Shown: one piece after another, positions 38,301-51,100 of the stretch | Numbering within the stretch: the first letter of the stretch is position 1 | Layout: each line of letters begins with the position of its first letter | Source: Linepithema humile | Taxonomy: Eukaryota > Arthropoda > Insecta > Hymenoptera > Formicidae | Length of the DNA: 64,000 bases | Reading direction: 5' to 3' | Assembly: GCF_040581485.1 (NCBI RefSeq) | Contig: NC_090130.1 | Coordinates: 5,518,001 to 5,582,000 of the forward strand | Translations under genes and position numbers: made by a program | The notes under the pieces: model-generated | Databases searched by the model: none | Told to the model about the DNA's origin: nothing | Seen by the model: only the letters and a program-made list of their open reading frames with translations

Positions 38301-41300
38301 GCGAGATTATATGCAATTATGACACGCAATGTCAATGTGATTTTCATCTAAAAGAAGTGGTTAATTAGTGGTTCAAATTGGTTAAAATTAAGAATAGCTT
38401 AATAATGCGCGACGAAAGTAATTTACATGCGAGTTCCAATCAACTCTTCCCATGAAGTCTCATCATCTCTTTTATACTCTTTTTTTATAGTCATTAATTA
38501 TGCACAATACAATTCCGGAATTTTTGCTTTTTTTTTTTAAGTAGAACATGGTCACAGATCTTTCACTAATTTCTTCCGCGCTGTCTTGTCGAACGTCTTG
38601 TTAATGACATGTAATTTGAGAAAAGTGTAACTTTTCGCAAATGATTATTCAGACACAAATAACTCTCTTGTGGGATTAAGTGAACTCGAACCTTACGACA
38701 TAAGCCTGATCGCTTGTAATTTGTAAATAATCCATTATAATGAAACCCGGCTGTGCTAGACACGTGATCAGGAAAATAATTGACTTGTGTCTAACCTCGC
38801 AGATTTCTCTTTCGTAAATACTTCAGTAAGTGTAGTCATGCAAGAGATAAATATAGAAGATGAGACAAAAAAAGTAAAAAAACAATGACTATTTGCCGAT
38901 CACATGTAATAAACCTTCAGCCAATATTAATCTAAATAATTACTTTTGTATGAATGCCAGATTTAATTACAAATATATGGAAAAAGTAAACAAGAAATGA
39001 ACAAGGTCCAGCGAGCAACATATTTCAATTAATTAGCTCTCTCGTGACCCCGGTATCGTCGACGATAACGTAACTTATAGCTCCAATACGCTTGCTTAAT
39101 TGGCGAAACGCAATCCAAAGGACGACTTGTTTCATAAGTTTAGGTGTCTCGCAAAAATTCCGTCTCCAGGGTCTCATCGGCACGTGCGATTGAAAGAGTA
39201 TTGAAAGAAGAAGTGTACGCATAATGACGTCGCAGCTGTATGATTATGCTTTATTAATAAATCATTTTTGCTACAAAGCGTTTATGTTGGCGGCACATTG
39301 ACGGGTAATTTACGACGACGATTCAGCGCATGGCTAATAGATTTCCGCCGTAAACCGCGTTGGAAGACCGCGACGATCGCGAGGACGCGAGGCGCAACGA
39401 GGATAATGTTGCGCCAGATCTCGCGGTATGAAAATCATCGAGCACGACGCGTTTCACCCGAGAAACGTTGATCCATCAAGTCCAGCTCGTTAGACAGCGA
39501 GCGCGTGAACACGGAGCGCCGAGGAGCGCGTTCGTTCGCGCAGAAGGCATCACCTGTCGCGAGAGCCGACAGATATTTGTCACGACGTTATGGCATTATT
39601 TGCGTAAGAATCGCATCGCAGCCTGAGAAGGTAGAGAAGTGGCGCAATTCTGCAATAAAGCGCGGTATGTTGATGATTTTGAATCGCGGAGGATGCAAGG
39701 TCTTCAACGTAATGACTTCACTCGACATCGTGTACGCGCATCGTCTAAAGCGACGTAAACATGGAATTTTATAAACACCTATATCACGTGTCACTATTAA
39801 CGATCTCGAAGAGGCACTTAGACGGCTCGCAGAGGACTCACGCGCGAAATTGTCCGTCACCGCTTATTTATAAATTGCGCAATCACGCGCGATGCGTTCT
39901 TTAATCGGAACGATCGGTGCACGAGACTCATTCTCGCGGACAAAGTAAGCGATCATTCCGACGAGATTTTCTTCCGAGAGTCTCCTCGATTAACCGCAAC
40001 TACCGCTATCTTTGAGCGTCAAAATCACCGCGAGCGTTGTGCTCTCGCTCGAGAACTGTAACCGTTATTATGCTTAGGTATTTTCGCAACCGACGACTCG
40101 TCACTTATTATATATAATAATCGCATTTGACCGTGACGCGGATGTAAGCGTTGCTAAGGTTACGGCTAAAGAAAGATGAAGAGCGGTGACTGACATGGAT
40201 CTTCCTCATCAAGGATCGAAATTTCGAAACGCCGGCAAGTATGCAAATATCTGTAAACAACATTTGTACCGTCCGTATGAATGTACATAAAAATGGAATT
40301 TCGAGAATTTCAACGAAGATTCGTGCAACGAAGATGAATCCGACAGAGGCTAATGCTCAGCTCATATGCTCAACTAATAACATTATACGTTCTTAATGCG
40401 AGCATATTGCGATTTATAGCCGCGCGTTTCTTAAAATCAAAGAAAGCGGGGAAAACGATCAAGTTTTAGTCGGTGAAAGATATGTAGACGATAATGATTT
40501 CTTTTATTGTTCAGAAACTCGGTAGCTGCCGATGGTATGCCGGATTAACGACTATTCGACCAATCGTTCAAACATTTACCATTTCGTTGTTTAATTGAGA
40601 TTCCAGAAAGATTCACGAGAGACGACCATGGTCGCTCGACCTAATGCGATATAAATCACATCGAGTTTTTCGACCGAAACCAGAATTAACTAGATGTCGA
40701 CTCTATCGCGCCCAAGGTCTCGGTCGATATTTTCGCGCAATTACTGGACGCAAATTCACCGGCGAAGGTCACCGTTTCGTCGCGGCGGGAACAATTTAAC
40801 GATCTCCGTAAGGGCTCGCCGACTACATCCTCCTTCGGAATTACAGACTGTTTTTTGTCGCAACATCATAGAAATTCCAACGACCGATGATGGTACTGGC
40901 GCGAGAGGCGATCGTCCGCACGCGCGAAGGTCGTTCCTTCCTCGAAAGCGTAACGGAGCGGACTCGCTCGATTCCACGAGGAATCGGGATCCCTCATGTC
41001 TCTCAAGGTCAGCCTGTAAACTCGCTCGCTCGAGGTGTAATACCCCCTAATTCCCGATTTAGAATTTGGGCGCGCAGCGATGCTATCCTGGGATTCCCAG
41101 GAAATCTATTTCTTTCGTGGCGACACGTATACTGCAGATGACGGCGTTCGGCGCTGTCTCTCGGTTACGCTAGATCGGGGAGCTTCCACGCGGTACTGCT
41201 CCCCGCGCCTCCCTCTTAGGCCACCCTCCTTTCTCTACCTGCGTCCCTTTCACTTTTCGTTCGTGCTTTTCGTGAGCCGAGCGGTTCGCCTTCGGCCTCA

Positions 41301-41814
41301 AACTCGTTTGAACTGGTCCGATCTGCGAACATGCCCGCTCATATAGCGCCCCGCCCCGCCTTTCTCAGTTTCAATACCGGATTTGCATCCAACGTGCAAA
41401 TGCATGCGAACGTTTGTATCCAACGACCGCGGTCCGGCAGTTACCCTCCTGCACGTACGATTGTTGTTTTACGAGGGTGTACTTTTGCGACGAAAAAAAA
41501 AGAATATAAAAAATACTGACGCAAATATGCAGAACGAGTCGATAAAACAAGATTGCATTGCCTGCATTACTTCGTTGATTATCTATAAGTCCTGCGGTCA
41601 AGATTAAGGAAACGTATAATTGGTTTAAAATTGGATAAAAATAAGAAAAAAAGGAAAATGCGCGATATAGCATCTGAAATGAATCAGCTTCTGTTCCAGT
41701 ATTTTTAACCTTGGACTTAACGTCGTAAAAAATAAAAAAATCTGTTTTGTCTTCTTTGATTGACAAAGTTTACATAAATTGTTTTAAAGTAATATAATTT
41801 AATCAAAATTGCTA
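35351..41814. other. Non-coding stretch with CpG-rich patches at about 36.9-37.4, 39.3-39.6 and 40.7-41.4 kb
   Basis: No gene is recognised. The patches are open on both strands but lack motifs. At 41349-41370 a GC-box-like run (GCCCCGCCCCGCC form) is followed by TCAGTT. Just after it an inverted pair of POU octamers sits at 41381-41401, which is promoter-like. A perfect inverted repeat ATGCATCGACGATGCAT occurs near 37422. Confidence 0.35.
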
Positions 41815-42610
41815 AATAAAATAAATATTTTACATATAACTTCATAAATAATATTAATTTGGTATAAAAAAAAAGATAAATGTCGTCAATTAAAGTTTCC
41901 TTCTCACGCATAATTCTAAAATATTGGAACACATTATCGATTTTTAATTCGCAGTAAATGAGTTTATTGTTGCAAAAGTAACAGGTTGATTTAATTCTGA
42001 ATAATCCGCAAAAAAAGAAATACCTTCGTCGTAATCGAAATTTGTCGAACAGAAGCAGGATACGTTCTTTGAATTTTATCCACATGATGGGGATATCTTT
42101 TAAGCAAGATAATTATAATTAACATCTAATACGTTATAATTATAAATTATAAAGCTATGATAAAACTATTCCTTTTTTGCAGATTATTCATAATTAAGTC
42201 AACTCATTATTTTTTGCAACAATTAAGTTAATAACAACGTATCTACTGTGAATTAAAAATCTCGATAATATTCCAATATTTTAAAATAATTATAATTATT
42301 ATGTATTCAATGTTAATATTGTATTTGTTATAAAAAAAAATGATAAATGGAAATACATATTTCTCATGCTTAATTTTTAAATAATGAAATACGTTGTTGA
42401 GATTTTTAAATTGCAGTAAGTAAATAAACTTAATTATCGCAAAAAAAAAGATAATAATTCTATTTATTTTTTTATATAACAAATATTAATATCGAATAAT
42501 TATAATGTATTCGATGTTAATATTTATTATAAAAAAAAAATAAATGGAAATTGAAATTTCTCATGCTTAATTCTAAAATATTGGAATACATTATCGAGAT
42601 TTTTAATGCT
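41815..42610. repeat. Degenerate AT-rich direct repeat, about three copies
   Basis: Related blocks recur near 41870-41960, 42335-42420 and 42535-42610. Each has an A-run, GATAAATGG-like sequence, TCTCATGCTTAATTCTAAA and ATTGGAATACATTATCGA or variants. The spacing is about 200 bp between the last two and about 465 bp between the first two, so a fourth copy may be eroded. On the minus strand the blocks read similarly (for example NVFQYFRIMREK and NVFHYLKIKHEK), which may simply reflect DNA similarity or an old coding source. Confidence 0.7.
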
Positions 42611-45600
42611 CTCTTATGCTTTTTTTATAGCATAAACATACTTGTTTCTTTTTTATTGTGCATTTTAAGATTTTATCGTCTTTACGTCATCGGTAAAGCA
42701 TTCGTTGCGTCAGCATCTATTATGCATCAGCTAATTAATATTCTAAAATATCTAACATAAGATTAACAACGCGCTTCTCGACCAATAATTAAGTCAACCC
42801 AGTTGCGTTCTCTCCGATATCTTTTTTTCTCTTTACCCAGCAGGGAATTCCGAACGGTGGGCAAACTGTTAACGCGTCAGGGCGATCGATGATGAACGGC
42901 TCGTCGTAAAAAGTTATAAACAAGGGGAAGAAAAACACGCGCGCCGCGCACGATTGGGGCCGCCTGAAGAAACGCCTATGAATCTCGGCGCGCGCCTTAT
43001 TGAACATAGTTATTTATGTGCCTGTTGTGCAACCGATAACTCTCGTATTTCGAGATCGACTGTGCATCTTTCGGGAGTCGGAGCCGTGTCGACCCGCTGA
43101 AACATGCCCGACGGACAAAATATATAACGGATTGCATCCTCCGCGTATATCGAGTAGCGAATATCATTTATGAATTGCGATCGATACAATTGTTCGATTG
43201 AGCAAAACGGATATAATTTTGTCGCGTCGAACAGGAGATAAATTAAGAAAGGAGGAAGTTGAGTGCATAACCCTTCTCGCGATTTTTATATACGACCGCC
43301 GAAACACGCTAAGTCATAAATAATCGCGTGCACAGATAAAGAGAACGATTAACGTACGTCATTGCTGTTAATCACGCAAAGCCACGCGTGCGTCCGATCG
43401 TTCCCAGACGATGTACACGCGATATTTCGTTGCTTTGTTGCACTTTTTGCGGGCGTCGATAAATTGCTTCCCCGGCGCGAAAATTAAACCAGGGACACCT
43501 CGAGCTGCCGGTTTTGCCCGCGCGATTCGTGCACGCGACATCGCACCGATACGTGTCTAATGCCACGGAGGCCCGACACCTTCGTGCGACTGACGATTTC
43601 AATGACACGGCGGAGCGGCACGGCTCCACATCGTCGCCGCCGTCGTTATCGGGTTTCCGTGAAAGTAGTATGTTCACGGCCGGAAGATTATTGTGTCAGA
43701 GAAACAGCTGGGATTTTCATTCGTCGTGCAGTCGTTGGGACCAGAACTAAATCCTGATCGATTATCTAAGTTATAATTAGAAAGTGCCGTTGCGCAATGC
43801 TCGGTTGATGACGGCCCATATAAAGTCCCGTCTAAACGTTAAAATGCTAAGAATTAGAGATTGGCTAACCACGCTGAAAATGCGGAAGTGGGCTTTACGA
43901 GCGATTGACATAAAATATCTATCCACATAATTCAAAACACACAAATTAGTCCGTTCCGCAACTCACTACGGTTAAAATTGAATAAAACGCGCGTAATTTA
44001 TTTTAATGAATGGAAAAAAGAAAAGTTGAGAAAAGTTTGAGAGCCGCTGGCACGGGCGTGATATATTCCGAACTTTTTTAAAATTCATAATACTTTGCAT
44101 GGTAATCGCGAAATATCAAACCGCAACCGCTTGTTTCCCGAGGATTAATTTTCCTCCGCGGCATCTTTTTGTAATCGCATCTGCCTGCGCGAATACCATC
44201 AAGGTTCACAGTAATTGCTCTACAGGATCACTAATTTTATCGCGTGAATTAAAATTGCATATCGTAACGCGCATACATCTCGCGGTTTTGTTCTATCTCA
44301 AAGCCGAATAAAATTGTAATAAAAGCTGTTCGAACGACGAGGAGGTTTATCGTTATTTTTTTTTTAGCGAGGGCTTGATTTAATCTCCACTCCGGGTGTA
44401 AAATATGGGCGGTAAGGTGCAACGCCCGTTGATCTTAATGTTCACGTGCCTACTGCTCGTGCCCTTGAAAGACCCTCCTATGGCTCGGCGCGAGCAAAGG
44501 TGAATCTGCGAGAAAGCGATACAAGCATCACGCGCGCATCATTCCGTCGCGACTTTATACTCCACGGCATCTGCGTATAATCACGCTTAGCCGCTTCGTC
44601 ATACGCGATGATGCAGCGTCGCGCGCGGTTCTGCATTAAAATCTGGCGGTGCATTCTGAAAGTAGGGACGCATAAAGAGGACGAGAGATATGAATAGCTC
44701 GAAAAGACTGCGCGATGGCGAAAAGCGACGTGCTGCCGCTTTCACCAATTCTTAGACACGAATACAAGAAATGTTTGTGCCACGTAACGAGCTAATAAAC
44801 CGATGCATGTTTACATAAGCTCGTCGTTATCAATCTGCTTTTACTTGCGAATTATTACGGGGGCTGCAATGGAACGACATTATGTAAATATTATTCTGCC
44901 CGTGAATGAAATCACGTGCCGGGGCGTTACAGTATCGAATTACAAACAATGAGTTCGCAGTAGAGAATTATTCATGGAGAAAGTAGACAGCATTTCTGCC
45001 GTCTGTCAAGTGTTAAGATAGCTATATAACAATGTCAAGTACAAGATAATCGGAATAATAAAGAGAATTTGTTATGCAATCGATAAAAATTAAATCATTA
45101 AAGTTATAAAAAAACGTTATAGTTATAAAAAAACGTATACGATTATATAGTTATATATAAGCAGTAATATAAGTAGTAAGTTATATAAGTAGTCGTCAAG
45201 CTATTAACTTAAAAAAATGTACATATAATAATATAAAAATCGAAAATCGAATACAACTCTATTACATATTTCACTATAATCGAGTACATCTTATTACATA
45301 TTCGAGCGTTTACTTTCTTGTCGTATACGCTCATGTATTACGCGGATGCTTTCACGGTCACAAAATGCATGAGAAAACGTAATTCAATATCATGTCCATA
45401 TCAGAAAGATCAAAAACTGTTCTGACGAAATCGAAATTAGGACGTATTAATCAAAAAAACCTACAATTTCGTCAAAATATATAAAAAATAATAACATGAT
45501 AATTGTCAATAAATTCAGTTGCAGAGATTAATAGCGACGTTTAATATTCATCAACGCATAATTTTCAATAATTTTACCAATTAGCAATCTTCTAGTAATA

Positions 45601-48098
45601 AACTTACTTTTAAAACGATAAAAATGTTCGTTAAGTAACGATAAAAAAACCAATAAGTATATCTATTGCGTTTTGTTGAATGCCATCGTAAAATATTATC
45701 TTGTAATAGTCTGTTACGTGGCGGAAACGTAATAAACCACATTAAAAAACCTGGAAAAAATTTTATAGCGTTTTGCTTGACGCGCGATAGTAATGTTACA
45801 AGAATTATAATTCAAAAATATCTGTACTTTGGATATTTATATAAATCTCGGCATCGTAATCGACGTATATTAAAGATTAAAGAATGGTGGTAGTTTCTTT
45901 ATACCTAAATAAAAGCAATCTCATATCAAATATTTACCGCTGCTCCCATTTTCGCACTGTAATAAAATTTATTTTTTATTTACTTTTGTTACTCAATGCT
46001 TCAACCTTATAAAGATATAATGCTCAGCAGCAACCTTGCTGTTTATACTTCCTTATGCGACATGCTACAAATCTGTGATTATACGATATAAATTTTTTTC
46101 GTAATAAAATCTCGCATGTTCTCTGCAAAGCTTTATGGAATTCACTTTCACAAATATTTTCTGATATAAGATTTATATTACTGAGATAAAAGATATGTGT
46201 TCTACAGAATCGTTTAATATGTCTTATTACTATATTTATATGTCCATATTACTCAAAATAATGAGAGATAACTGGTACACATAAATTCAGTCCAAAATTA
46301 TATGTCAGAAATTACACGGCAAAAATATTTTATTTATAAATGTTTCAATGTTCGAATATAGATATCGTTCAATGATAGAAATGCGGAATGATAATGTATA
46401 GCATTATATCTCGATCTTGAACTCCTGACGTATAGTTCAACGATTATGACAGTATTTGATAAATTAGCGCGGGTTAAATGCATATAGATAGCGCATGACC
46501 TTTTCCTTTAAGGAAGGATACATTTAAGGACAAAGTTTCCCTTTCACAAACTGTCGTGCGCGTTTAATGCGGCGAGGAGTTATTAACGGCTTCTGTCGTC
46601 GGCACCTTTCGCGATGATGCCCTTACGAGAAGATAAACGTGATTTGTGACCCGCGTAAGGGCAATGCACATCTTATCTCGATCTTGCATTATCGATAAGA
46701 CAAAAGAGCGGAACACGTGCGAAAGATTTACGTCCGCCTTCATTGGATAATAAAGCAACGCGTAATTATAAAAGCAAGTTCCGGGTTCTGGGAACAGCCG
46801 GTGACTAATCACATAATATATGTATCGCGACGATAAACGCCTCCGGCGAGAGCAGAGCGAGCACCGCAAAAGCACCGGCCACAATCGTCATATAATTAAT
46901 GAACACGGCGGAGGAAAGAAGGGATTCCACCGTCGCAAAAACTGAAGTCGTTGCGAGAAACGACGTTGCACGCAAGATTAATCGATTACGCGCCCGATTA
47001 TCCATAAGCAGATCTATTAAACTCCCATGTTCCTCGATGATTTAACGGATCTCCGCCACAAAGTGCCGCCAATGAATCATGCCTAACCGCTCGCGGTGAC
47101 ACCGCGGCGATCGCGTCGTGTATTTGCTTTATCCGGCATCGCGGTTTTTCGTTCGTAATTGGATTTACAGCGAACGAGAATGCTCAAAGACACAATTCTT
47201 GTTTATTCTTTTGTCTGCCAATCGCGCCGCGACCATGATCGGCGCGCACACCCTCTCGGCAATATTTTATATACCCCTTCGGGCTTCGCAGATGGAGGAG
47301 GCACGTAGAACCTGTTCGCGCGTGGCCTTGCATACGGCAAATCATTACTGAATGTCCGATCCCGGATAAAAGAATCTTAAAGGAGGGTGGCGCGCATGAG
47401 TGGAAGAAAAAGGCTCGCATACACGCGTGTGGCTTATCGTTAAGCGGACAGGTTTGTCCGTACATCCACGTATATAAAACGCGCCACGCATATAAATTCT
47501 TATGGCGAACTCTCCTTCTTCCTCTTTCGACGCAGGGGAAGAAATCCGAGTAAAACAAAGAGAAAAGAAGCCGTACGGGGAGAAGAGAGAGAGAAAGGGA
47601 AACGCGATTCCATCGCATGCCGGACGGGCCGTAGACGGTCGTCGCGCACACCCGCGTTGCAATTAGACATTTTTGCGGTCTCGCAAACAGCGGGAGACGG
47701 CGAGGCAGTCGAAGGGGAAGACGCGGAAGGAGACGAGGAAGAAGAATCGAGAAACCACAACTCCGGGATCCGCGGATAGAGGGTTCAGGGTTACACGGGC
47801 GTGTAATTCGAGCCACGTCCTTGTCGCAAATTGTGCCGAAGTTATGCCCGCTGTCCAGGATACGCGCGGAAATATAAGAAGATTGCGTGTACAAGAAATA
47901 TATCGATTTAACTTCGAGAAGACGGAGCAACATCGAGCATGTACTTTCAATAAATCGAGCTGATGCAGACTTCGATAATAATCTATCCAGTTTTTATAAT
48001 ATCTCCAGAAAGTCGATTGCAACAATCTGATTGCAACTGAAATTATAATCCTAACGAGGAACTCCACGTAACCATTAAATACTGATTGTATAAAAACA

Positions 48099-48120
48099 CA
48101 CTGCAAAATGCTTTGCAGTG
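48099..48120. other. Perfect 9-bp inverted repeat with 4-base loop
   Basis: CACTGCAAA, loop ATGC, TTTGCAGTG. It is a short perfect hairpin in otherwise featureless sequence with no following T-run. Confidence 0.8.
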
Positions 48121-51100
48121 CTACATTTTTCAATCCGAGCTCCTAGGTTTTGCGAGGAATGCAGTGAGACTTGACAATTAGCGTGGCCCATTTCGTCACC
48201 TATCCTTTGTCCTATCACAGAGATGGAATCGCATTCCTCAAAGAGAGCGCCGCCATGGCTAGCTGTATTTAACAGAGCAGAAAAACGCCGTAGTCGCGGA
48301 GGGCAAAATAAGGAAAGAAGGAAGAATAAAGATTTCTACGCAAGGTGGTAAAACACTTCTCGCGCTCGTTCGCCTCGCGGCGATGAGTAGCAGCCGTCTA
48401 TCATAATATATGGCAATTGCTGTACTCGCGTTTTAGGAAGCAACAACAGCGAACAAGGAAGCTGCGAATTTCGTTCGAGACTCTTCCCGCGGCAGTAAAA
48501 GCTACATGTTCTTCTTTTATCTCATAACCCGCACAGGTCAAAGAACTCACGGAAGACCGCAAAAACAAATTTCCAAGAAATGCTCTCCATGGTGTGCTTC
48601 GAGGGCAACGCTCCTTGCAGTTTATCTCGCATCTTTCTCGCATCTTCCTCGCATAATTGAATTTTTTTCGTCGTCTTTGCTATTGTCCCGAAACTCCTTT
48701 GAATGAATTGACACGCCAGACCCGGAGTTCTCTTTCTTTTGTAACGGCTGTGTTAAGCCATAGAAATCTTGATTGCCTTATGAAGCGCACAACGCTCGAT
48801 GATGCGGCAAATTTAAAATAAGAATTTACTTTACGACAGTCAGAATAGATGGTATAAAAAATCAAATCCGAATGTGTACCGCGATTCACGTGGTATAAAA
48901 TCGACACGGCGATGAATATTTAACAACAAACCACGGACCGACGAAATTTTACTCAGACGGACCGCTATAACGAAATTCCGTATATAGTGGAATTCCGAAG
49001 ATAATTTTTCACAATCCTGCTGGCGCCGAGAATCGTTTATACCACGGAATAACGGATAACATCAGTAGGCCACCAGACCGTTGTATAAAATTATACACTA
49101 TAATGTGTTATGAGTATAATCGTGAATTAATTCGCAAAAATCAGAAAATGGTGACACATTTATCTTGCTCACGGCTGGAGACGCTCGCGCTTAACATAAA
49201 TTTAAATGGCACTCGTATTTTACTTAATTAATAGGAAAGAGATTGAAACATTAAACACACGCCGCTCTAATTGATGTAAGTGAAACCGTGTAATAAAAAT
49301 GATGTAATAGTACTTCCTACATGTTGCAAAATCCATATAAGAAGACACAGAATTACCTTTAATTCAAGCGTTTTCAACTAACACATTTACGAAGTTATCT
49401 CACCTGTTTCATAACGAAATTTTGCAACACTCATTAAAGACGTTTCACGGAAATGAACCGTGGCAAGCGAATCGGAAGATCCAAAGGGCTAATTCGTGTC
49501 ACGGATAAAAAAGATACTCGATCATCTCTCGGTCTCGAGTATACGCCGTTATTTCAGTCGTTACCTCACAAGACAATCACGAAATTGGCGCGCAATCGTG
49601 TGGGCGTCGCGACGATACTTCGCGGCGGCATAACATCGTTATGACGGAATTCATAGCACGTGGTGAATTTGCGCCGAACGAATGAGGCGGCACCGAGGGT
49701 AAAGGAGGAGAACCGATTGCACCTGAGGCTTCCTTTCTCTCGATCTTTGGCACAGCGTTGGAAGACACTGTAACTCGCCCACGCAAGCGCTTCGCATATT
49801 TTCGTCCCTGTTTCGATCAAGCCGGTTCGCACTTCAAACGAGTCTCCATTGCACCGCTACAGTCTCGTGCCAAAGTTTCGGCAGATTGGATTTTACGAAT
49901 TTCGTGGCCAATCGAGGTATCGCGCGGGGCACGGAGAGTCCCAGACGAGTTGCGAATGAATTGCGAAATCATGGACGATCGGCCAATTAAAGATCGGCCG
50001 TGTAACCGATCGCGCGCCTCGTCCCATTTTGCTACTCGTGTTACGTTATGAGAATCGCCGTGCGATTATTTCCACGTGCGCTCGTAAGTACCGGCGGATT
50101 CTCTTTTCCTTTTTTATCGCGTTAACACAGCTATTATTACGATAAAAGAAACCGCATCGGCTTGCGAAGAAAAACGCGTTCTTTTTCTCTCTCTCTCTCT
50201 CTTTTTCGGAATACATACATGGAATATCGGCACTTAACTATTTATGCGCACGCGTATATGTACGTACACATCCGTTAGCGAAAAAAAATCGAGGTTCGCG
50301 ATGTCGGTGTAAAAAGCCGCGATGACTCACATGAGAGGTTATGTTTTTATGCAACCAGCAATGTTATGTGTGGAATTCAACAGGTGGAACAATGTTACGG
50401 AGTGTCAAAATGATTTACGTGCCGCTACGATACGGTTTCTCAATTTTTGATAGGCGACAGCTGTGAAATTACCAGACATAAAATTGTGAACAAAAACAAA
50501 TAAAAAATTTTATAAATAATATTCGGAGTTTGCAGTTTATAATTCTCAGCAATCGTTTAAAATTTCATATCCATGCAAATAAAATCTACCCCAAAAATTG
50601 TTTACAGTAATGTTAATAAATATTTTTTTCAATTTAAAAAAAAATTGAAATAAGCGTTATTAGTGTATATGTTAGGTTAATTTTTGCAATTACTGATTTA
50701 TATTCGTGATAATACAAAGGTGTGTACTTCAAGTGAACGCTATTGATGAAGAAAATGACAACCATAAGATCGCGTGAGCGTTAGAGAGTAGGTCGTGTGA
50801 ACGATGTCTTGCAAATTCCCGTGTAATCATATACGGAAGAAAAGCGGCATTTGACCGCTCGTTTATGCATAAATTACAATTTGCAGTTTTTCAGAAAATA
50901 CACTGTAATCACACAAGCTGACATAACGACGACGGTATAAGTTATCGAATAAGTAGCTTCTGACATTATATCTACGTGTTTTAAGATGCAATAAAAGCAA
51001 ATAGACGTATAATTATATAATCCGAGATACGAAGATTTATTCAAACATGTCTAAAATTATTGAATGAGACTATTGTTTAATGTAATCGCTCACTTAATCT

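Noticed and set aside
47184..47933. 249-codon minus-strand frame
   Set aside because: Low-complexity Arg/Leu/Ser/Pro content in a CpG-rich, pyrimidine-rich patch where several frames are open; no domain.
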